A stretch of DNA of 11,235 bases from positions 1 to 11,235 of the forward strand of contig DATAZV010000074.1 of NCBI GenBank assembly GCA_036271855.1. The letters are read 5' to 3'. Of this stretch, positions 6,501 through 11,235 are shown one piece after another (positions within the stretch are counted from its first letter, which is position 1; every line of letters begins with the position of its first letter). The notes beneath the pieces were generated by a model. That model made no database searches, had not been told where the DNA came from, and saw only the letters and a program-made list of their open reading frames with translations. The translations under genes were made by a program, and so were the position numbers. This stretch comes from JAQGMJ01 sp036271855 (GTDB lineage: Bacteria > Pseudomonadota > Gammaproteobacteria > Burkholderiales > JAEUOS01).

Positions 6501-7421
6501 ATGCCTCGTCCCCTGCTCCCCAGACATAACCGCTACGACTTCCACCCCCTGCCGGAACGCAAGGACTACAGCTGGCCCGAGGGCAAACGCCTGGCCCTGG
6601 TGCTGACCACCAATGTCGAATGCTTCGCCTTCGGCGCCGGCCTCGGCCACGACCCGGCCAAGACCGGCGAGCCGCAGACCCACCGCAACTATTCCTGGCG
6701 CGACTACGGCAACCGCATCGGTATCTGGCGCTTTTTCGACATGTTCGACGAAATGAAGCTGCCGGCCGGCCACAACGCCAACAGCCTGCTCTACGAATAT
6801 GCGCCGCAGATCATGGACGCGATCCGCAAGCGCGGCGACGAGTTCATCGGCCACGGCCGCACCAATGCGGAGAACCACAAGGGCATGTGGGAGGCCGACG
6901 AGGAGCGCATCCTCGGCGAGATCATGCAGACCTTCGTGCAGCACGAGGGCAAGCCGATCACCGGCTGGATGGGCGCGGGCGCCTACGAGTCCGCGCATAC
7001 GCTCGACCTGCTGAAGGAAGCCGGCTTCAAATACGTGATGGACTGGCCGATGGACGACCAGCCGATCTGGCTGCGCACCCGCAGCGGCCCGATCCTCTCG
7101 GTGCCCTACCCCGTAGAGCTGAACGACTCCCAGATCATCATCCACCGCAAGCAGGACTCGCAGGAATTCTGCGACATGATCACCGACCAGTTCGACGAGA
7201 TGGTCGAGCAGTGCGAAGCGCACCCGCTGGTGATGAACATCTCGATCCATCCCAATGTTTTCGGCCAGCCGTTTCGCCTGCGCAGCTTGCGCCAAGCGCT
7301 GAAGCATTGCCTCGGGCATCCGCTGAAAGACCGCGTCTGGGTGACCCGCCCCTGCGATGTCGCCGATTATTGCTACAGCCTGCCGCCGGGCATCATCCCG
7401 GGTAGCGGGCCCGGCGCCTGA
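6501..7421 (+). CDS. PuuE-like polysaccharide deacetylase-superfamily protein
   Basis: This 306-residue protein has a NodB/CE4 barrel of the PuuE-like type. PuuE is an allantoinase recruited from the polysaccharide deacetylases. The sequence lacks the TFDD metal motif of true chitin or peptidoglycan deacetylases; in its place is LVLTTNVECF (N38, E40), which parallels the VLNYEEG segment of PuuE. Other recognisable positions are FIGHGRTN (H118), GWMGAG (155-160), where classical members have RxPxG, and SIHPN (H250). There is no signal peptide, so a cytoplasmic amidohydrolase or deacetylase acting on a small molecule is more likely than a cell-wall enzyme. The substrate is unknown, and no purine catabolism genes are adjacent. 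No Shine-Dalgarno precedes the ATG at 6501, which is 83 bp after bug with a terminator between. The gene is convergent with the EAL gene. Confidence 0.85.
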   Translation: MPRPLLPRHNRYDFHPLPERKDYSWPEGKRLALVLTTNVECFAFGAGLGHDPAKTGEPQTHRNYSWRDYGNRIGIWRFFDMFDEMKLPAGHNANSLLYEYAPQIMDAIRKRGDEFIGHGRTNAENHKGMWEADEERILGEIMQTFVQHEGKPITGWMGAGAYESAHTLDLLKEAGFKYVMDWPMDDQPIWLRTRSGPILSVPYPVELNDSQIIIHRKQDSQEFCDMITDQFDEMVEQCEAHPLVMNISIHPNVFGQPFRLRSLRQALKHCLGHPLKDRVWVTRPCDVADYCYSLPPGIIPGSGPGA

Positions 7422-7428
7422 CACCGGC

Positions 7429-7442
7429 GGCGCTTAAGCGCC
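7429..7442. repeat. 14-bp palindrome at the convergent gene junction
   Basis: GGCGCTTAAGCGCC is perfectly self-complementary. It overlaps the TAA stop of the EAL gene (7434-7436) and begins 8 bp after the deacetylase stop. It could form a hairpin in both transcripts, but no T-tract follows, so a terminator role is only a possibility. Confidence 0.4.
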
Positions 7443-10079
7443 CTTGCCGTGGCGCTCCAGCAGCGCCGCCAGGTCTTCCAGCGGCAGAGGCTTGGAAAAC
7501 AGGAAGCCCTGCATCTGGTCGCAGCGCAGCAGGCGCAGCACACGCGCCTGCTCCTCGGCATCCACGCCTTCGGCCACCACTTTCAGGCGCAGCGAATGCG
7601 CCAGCGAGATCATGGTCGACACCAGGGTCATGGTGTCGGGTTCCTGCAGCATGGTGATGATGAAGGAACGGTCGATCTTCAGGGTCTGCACCGGCAGGCG
7701 CGCCAGGTAGGCCAGTGAGGAATAGCCGGTACCGAAGTCGTCGATGGCAATCGACACACCGAGCTTGCGGATCGCCTTCAGCTTGTCGACATTGCCGGCG
7801 ACATCCTCCATCACCAGGCTCTCGGTGAGTTCGAGGTCGATGCCGGGCGGACCCGCGCCCTGCAGGATGGCGGTGCGCACCGTCTCGACGAATTCCGCCC
7901 GCCGCAACTGCACCGGCGATACATTGACGGCGATGCGCGGCGGATTCGACGTGAGCGCGGACAGGCGGGCATAGTCCAGGGCCGCCTGCTTCAGCGCCCA
8001 CGGCCCGACTTCGAGGATCAGCCCGGTCTCTTCCAGCAGGGGGATGAAATGCACCGGCTGCACCAGCCCCAGGTCCGGGCTTTGCCAGCGGATCAGCGCT
8101 TCGGCGCCGACGATCTCGCCCGACTCCATATCCACCTTGGGCTGGTAGTGAAGAACGAATTCGTTCCTCTCCAGCGCTTTGTGCAGGCGGTTTTCCAGCA
8201 TCAGCTTCTCGGCCACGCGCTCGGCCATCTTCTGGTTGAAGAACAAGTAGGGCTCAGGCACCGACTTCGAACGCTTGACCGCCACCTCGGCATTTTTCAG
8301 CAGCGTGTCGGTATCGCCGCCGTCATCCGGATAGATGGCGATGCCGATCTTGGCGCCGATGCGCAATTCGTCGCCGCCGACCGTGAAGGGCTGGCCGAAA
8401 ATCGCCGCCATGCCCTCTTCCAGGTGGCGCCCGACCTCGTCAGCGGTATCGACATCGGGCATCACCAGCACAAAATGGTCTCCGCCGAAGCGCGCCAGCC
8501 GGTTGTGGTCGCCGACGTGGTCGACCGCGCGCTCGGCCACCTGCTTGATCAGCAGGTCGCCCTGCTGGCGGCCGAAGGTGTCGTTGATGGTCTTGAAGCG
8601 TACCAGGTCGATCATCAGCACGGCCAGTTTGTGCTGCTCACGGGCAGCCGCGTCGACCAGCTGGAACAGGCGCTCCTCGAATAGCCGGCGGTTGGCCAGC
8701 CCGGTCAGGGGATCGTAATAGGCAAGATATTCGAGGCGCTCCGCCTGGTCGAGATGGTCCAGCGCAAAAGTCACGTCGCCGGCCAGTTCTTCGAGCAGGC
8801 GCATCTCCTCGCTGTCGAAAAAATTCGGCGTGTCGGAGTAGAGGGAAATGATGCCCCGCACCTCCGCCCCGGCCATCAGGGGCAGCGCGATCATCGAGCG
8901 AAAGCCGCGCGCCAGCGCCTCTTCCTTCAGGATGCTCAGTTGCGAGCCGCTGGCGATATCGTTGGCCACCAGAGCGCGGCCCTCCGCCACAGCGCGGCCG
9001 GCGAAGCCCAGGCCGCCGGGTGCGCTCTGGTCCAGGCCGAGCGGCAGCAGGTTGACATAGCCTTGCGTGGTGTCGTGGGAGGCGATCAGTCGCAGGCATT
9101 TTGCCTCGCGGTCGACTATGCCAACCCAGGCCAGCACGAAGCCGCCCTCTTCCACCGCCAGGCGGCAGGCCTCGCGAAACAGTTCGACGCGGTCGCTGAC
9201 GCGCACGATCAGCGTATTGATGCCGCTGAGCACCGCGTAGACTCGGTTCAGGCGGCGAATTTTCTCTTCGCTGCGGCGCTGCTCGGTGACGTCCTGGATG
9301 GTATTGAACCAGCGCACGCCGCTGCCCGGGGCCACGCTCCCCTCCACCGGTTCCATCACCTGGCGCACCGTCATGTAGGTGCCGCCGCTGCGCCGTACGC
9401 GGTATTCCAGATCGGCACGCTCGTTGCGCCGCGCCGCGGCCAGCACGTTGGCGCGAAACGGTTCGCGGTCGGCCGGATGCAGCCAGTCGAGCCACTCCTG
9501 AAAATTGGCGGGCATGCGCCCATCGGTCACCTGCAGCAGCCAGGGCAGCGAGTCCGACCAGCTCTCGAAGGTTCCATCGGTGCCGCTTACCACGTGCGCC
9601 AGGCGGGCGATCGACTGGGCGCGCTGCAAACCGGCTTCGCTGTCGCGCAGCACCTGTTCCAGGCGCACCCGCTCCTGCTCGGCAAGCTGGTGCAGGCGCC
9701 GCAGGTCGGCGTCGGCCAGGGCGCGCTGGATCGCGGGCACCAGGCGCACCAGGTTGTCCTTGAGCACATAGTCGGCCGAGCCGGCCTTGAGCGCATCGAC
9801 GGCAATGTCCTCGCGGATGGTGCCTGAAACAAAAATGAAGGGCGTGTCCGGCGACAGTTCGCGGGAAATCTTCAGCGCTTCCATGCCGCTGAACTGCGGC
9901 ATGGTGAAATCGGCCATGATGATGTGCGGGTGAAACTGCGCCAGCTGCAGGCGGAAGTCCGCTTCCGACTCGACGCGGCGGCATTCATGCGCCAGGCCGG
10001 CACGCTTGAGCTGATAGATCAGCAATTCGCCGTCCACCGGGCTGTCTTCGACGTGCAGTACCCTGACTACCTCGGCCAT
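7434..10079 (-). CDS. REC-PAS-GAF-GGDEF-EAL protein, predicted c-di-GMP phosphodiesterase
   Basis: This is an 881-residue soluble signalling protein. Domains in order: receiver (about 5-122; acidic E11-D12, phosphoacceptor D57, S85, K107), a linker likely to be coiled coil (about 123-150), PAS with PAC (about 155-268, ending IQDVTEQ), GAF (about 285-440), GGDEF (about 450-605) and EAL (about 625-875). The GGDEF motif is degenerate: G532-G533-D534-H535-F536, with DLV in place of DLD at 491-493, GRQQGD in place of GHxxGD, and no RxxD inhibitory site. Cyclase activity is therefore unlikely. The EAL signature is complete: E660-A-L, N719, E753, D780-D781-F-G, K801, E837, Q857. Phosphorylation or GAF/PAS signals would thus control c-di-GMP breakdown. 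The partner kinase is not in the window. The frame is open to a GTG at 10187, but the receiver begins right at the ATG at 10079, so I use that. Confidence 0.9.
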   Translation of the reverse strand: MAEVVRVLHVEDSPVDGELLIYQLKRAGLAHECRRVESEADFRLQLAQFHPHIIMADFTMPQFSGMEALKISRELSPDTPFIFVSGTIREDIAVDALKAGSADYVLKDNLVRLVPAIQRALADADLRRLHQLAEQERVRLEQVLRDSEAGLQRAQSIARLAHVVSGTDGTFESWSDSLPWLLQVTDGRMPANFQEWLDWLHPADREPFRANVLAAARRNERADLEYRVRRSGGTYMTVRQVMEPVEGSVAPGSGVRWFNTIQDVTEQRRSEEKIRRLNRVYAVLSGINTLIVRVSDRVELFREACRLAVEEGGFVLAWVGIVDREAKCLRLIASHDTTQGYVNLLPLGLDQSAPGGLGFAGRAVAEGRALVANDIASGSQLSILKEEALARGFRSMIALPLMAGAEVRGIISLYSDTPNFFDSEEMRLLEELAGDVTFALDHLDQAERLEYLAYYDPLTGLANRRLFEERLFQLVDAAAREQHKLAVLMIDLVRFKTINDTFGRQQGDLLIKQVAERAVDHVGDHNRLARFGGDHFVLVMPDVDTADEVGRHLEEGMAAIFGQPFTVGGDELRIGAKIGIAIYPDDGGDTDTLLKNAEVAVKRSKSVPEPYLFFNQKMAERVAEKLMLENRLHKALERNEFVLHYQPKVDMESGEIVGAEALIRWQSPDLGLVQPVHFIPLLEETGLILEVGPWALKQAALDYARLSALTSNPPRIAVNVSPVQLRRAEFVETVRTAILQGAGPPGIDLELTESLVMEDVAGNVDKLKAIRKLGVSIAIDDFGTGYSSLAYLARLPVQTLKIDRSFIITMLQEPDTMTLVSTMISLAHSLRLKVVAEGVDAEEQARVLRLLRCDQMQGFLFSKPLPLEDLAALLERHGKGA

Positions 10080-10242
10080 TGCGTTCTCATTCGAATCGGC
10101 ACGATGGATGACCCGCACCAAGAGCCGCGGACCCCGCGCCCTTTCACCGGCAGCGGCGATCGGGTTCGCGGGATTGCCTCCGTTCACACCTGAAAAATAT
10201 CCTAACCCCGCCTGGCAAAAGCAGGCAACCGGAATTTTAACG

Positions 10243-10255
10243 GGGGTCTGGCCCC
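10243..10255. repeat. REP-like palindrome GGGGTCTGGCCCC
   Basis: The 13-nt element differs by one base from GGGGTCTGACCCC, a palindrome that, from memory, is dispersed between genes in many beta- and gammaproteobacteria and is often linked to REP-associated tyrosine transposases. It lies in the gap between the CoA-ligase and EAL genes. Only this one copy was noticed in the window, and no transposase is present. Confidence 0.45.
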
Positions 10256-10274
10256 AGTATGCGTGAAGAAAGCT

Positions 10275-10312
10275 GGATAAGCCAAAGCTAATCCGGCCTT
10301 GGGGGCGGCCGG
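10275..10312 (-). terminator. Tandem hairpins just after the CoA-ligase stop
   Basis: Immediately after the stop codon the minus strand can form CCGGCC-N8-GGCCGG (10293-10312). Next comes an 8-bp stem with one mismatch and a 4-nt loop (arms 10275-10282 and 10287-10294). The two share bases 10293-10294, so they may be alternatives. No T-run follows, so this is a weak terminator candidate. Confidence 0.35.
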
Positions 10313-11235
10313 TTACGCGGGTACCGGGCCTTCCGCAGTTCCCGGCACGGCAGATTCGGCGGGTTCGTCCTGGCCGGCCGCGGGCGGTAACGCCAATTCC
10401 GCCTGCAGCAACTCCTTCAGCCGGTATCTTTGCACCTTTCCGGTAGGCGTGCGCGGCAACTCACCGACACTGCGCACCCACTTCGGCCAGGAATGCGAGG
10501 GCAGGCCGGCGCGTGCCAGGGCCTCGATCTCGGGCAGGTCCACCCCTTGGTCGTCCGGTACGACATAGAGCGCAAGGCGCTCGAAACCATCGCCATCGGG
10601 CACCACCACGCAGGCGGCTTCACGTACGTGCCCGCCCAGAACCGCATCCTCCACCTCCTGCGGCCGCACCCATTGCCCGGCAATCTTCAGAAGTTCGTCG
10701 GCACGCCCTTCGTGAAACCAGTAGCCGTCTGCATCGACGCGAAACTGATCGTTGGTGCAAAACCAGCCGTCGACGAAGCTTTCCGCGGTCTTTTGCTCGC
10801 TGTTATAACGCAATGCAAGGGCAGGATGCTTCAGCCACAGCACGCCCGGCTCATCCGTACCCAGTGCCTCGCCTTCACCCGGCCGCGCATTGCGCGCCAG
10901 CAGCATTGCCTCCACCCCGGCCAGCAGCCTGCCGCAGGAGCCCATGCGCACTGCGCCGGGAAAATTCGACAGCGCATTGCAAAAAGTCTCGCTCATGCCG
11001 TAGCAGGGGATCAACTCGTGGCCGGTTGCCTCCTGCCACTTCAGCGCCACCGCATCGGGCACGCGCTCGCCGCCGGTCATGTAGTAGCGGCACTCGCGGA
11101 ACGGCGCCAGCTGTTCCTCGCCCAGTGCCAGCAGGCGGCGGACGAAGGTCGGCACCGTGAGAAACACGTCGGGCGCAATCCGCGCGGCTTGCGCGGCGAT
11201 GGCCTCGGGCTCGGCCCAGCCTTCGATGAGCACGG
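10313..11235 (-). CDS. Benzoate-CoA-ligase-type acyl-CoA synthetase (N-terminus outside window)
   Basis: The frame is open to the right edge, so only the C-terminal ~307 codons are present. The family is about 510-550 residues, so roughly 200-240 are missing, and the GTG at 11233 is an internal Val. ANL-superfamily enzymes adenylate a carboxylate with ATP and then load it onto CoA. Counting from 11233: the YGMSE adenylate motif (78-82), GWFCTND (156-162, with the ribose-binding D162), the hinge and A8 loop GRADELLKIAGQWV (176-189), and the PRTPTGK motif with the catalytic Lys K266. The wording LLKIAGQWVRPQEVE is typical of benzoate-CoA and related aryl-CoA ligases, but the substrate pocket is largely outside the window. 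The last ~25 residues form a Pro/Ala/Glu-rich tail of no known role. It is probably transcribed separately from the EAL gene 233 bp downstream. Confidence 0.9.
   Translation of the reverse strand, partial: VLIEGWAEPEAIAAQAARIAPDVFLTVPTFVRRLLALGEEQLAPFRECRYYMTGGERVPDAVALKWQEATGHELIPCYGMSETFCNALSNFPGAVRMGSCGRLLAGVEAMLLARNARPGEGEALGTDEPGVLWLKHPALALRYNSEQKTAESFVDGWFCTNDQFRVDADGYWFHEGRADELLKIAGQWVRPQEVEDAVLGGHVREAACVVVPDGDGFERLALYVVPDDQGVDLPEIEALARAGLPSHSWPKWVRSVGELPRTPTGKVQRYRLKELLQAELALPPAAGQDEPAESAVPGTAEGPVPA

Noticed and set aside
8638..9984. A 448-codon minus-strand frame within the REC-EAL gene
   Set aside because: It is an off-frame shadow of a gene with complete REC, PAS, GAF and EAL motifs; its product is Arg/Gly/Pro-rich with no domain.
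10080..10187. N-terminal extension of the EAL protein from the GTG at 10187
   Set aside because: The 36 added residues belong to no domain, and the receiver domain begins within a few residues of the ATG at 10079.
10210..10226. Small hairpin GCCTG-N7-CAGGC upstream of the EAL gene
   Set aside because: A 5-bp stem without a T-run or conserved context is expected by chance at this GC content.

Overview
The window is a GC-rich bacterial chromosome segment. An orphan Bug/TctC-type periplasmic receptor, a second divergent Hfq-like protein, a benzoate-CoA-ligase-type enzyme and a REP-like GGGGTCTGGCCCC palindrome together suggest a betaproteobacterium, most likely Burkholderiales. That assignment is inference from gene content, not from a marker gene. 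Eight complete protein genes and two edge-truncated genes fill almost the whole window. No tRNA, rRNA, CRISPR array, insertion sequence or prophage gene was seen. Layout, left to right: (1) the 3' part of an exported glycerophosphodiester phosphodiesterase (+), convergent after 7 bp with a single-domain FKBP prolyl isomerase (-). (2) A divergent intergenic region with a good sigma70-type promoter for the FKBP gene and a weaker one for a PcfJ-domain protein of unknown role (+). (3) A two-gene phosphate module (+): a DUF47/PhoU-like accessory protein followed by a Pit-family phosphate transporter, with a perfect TATAAT and a 10-nt direct repeat in the leader. (4) An Hfq-like RNA-binding protein (-) with an altered Sm2 motif and a Gly/Pro/Arg-rich tail. 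(5) After a divergent region carrying two similar dyads, an orphan Bug-type solute receptor (+), an intrinsic terminator, and a PuuE-like member of the polysaccharide deacetylase superfamily (+). (6) Convergent with that gene, a large REC-PAS-GAF-GGDEF-EAL protein (-) whose cyclase motif is degenerate (GGDHF) while its EAL phosphodiesterase signature is complete. (7) A gap with hairpins and one REP-like palindrome, then the C-terminal part of an aryl/acyl-CoA ligase (-) running off the right edge. Functionally this looks like ordinary housekeeping and accessory chromosome rather than one integrated system. Only the DUF47-Pit pair is a clear functional unit. GDPD (phosphodiester and glycerol-phosphate release) and Pit (phosphate uptake) both touch phosphorus metabolism, but they are separated by unrelated genes. 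The items most worth follow-up are the second Hfq-like protein, the PcfJ-domain protein with its Shine-Dalgarno-less polypyrimidine leader, the c-di-GMP protein that is predicted to degrade but not make the messenger, and the repeated DNA elements in the pit leader and the hfq-like/bug intergenic region.
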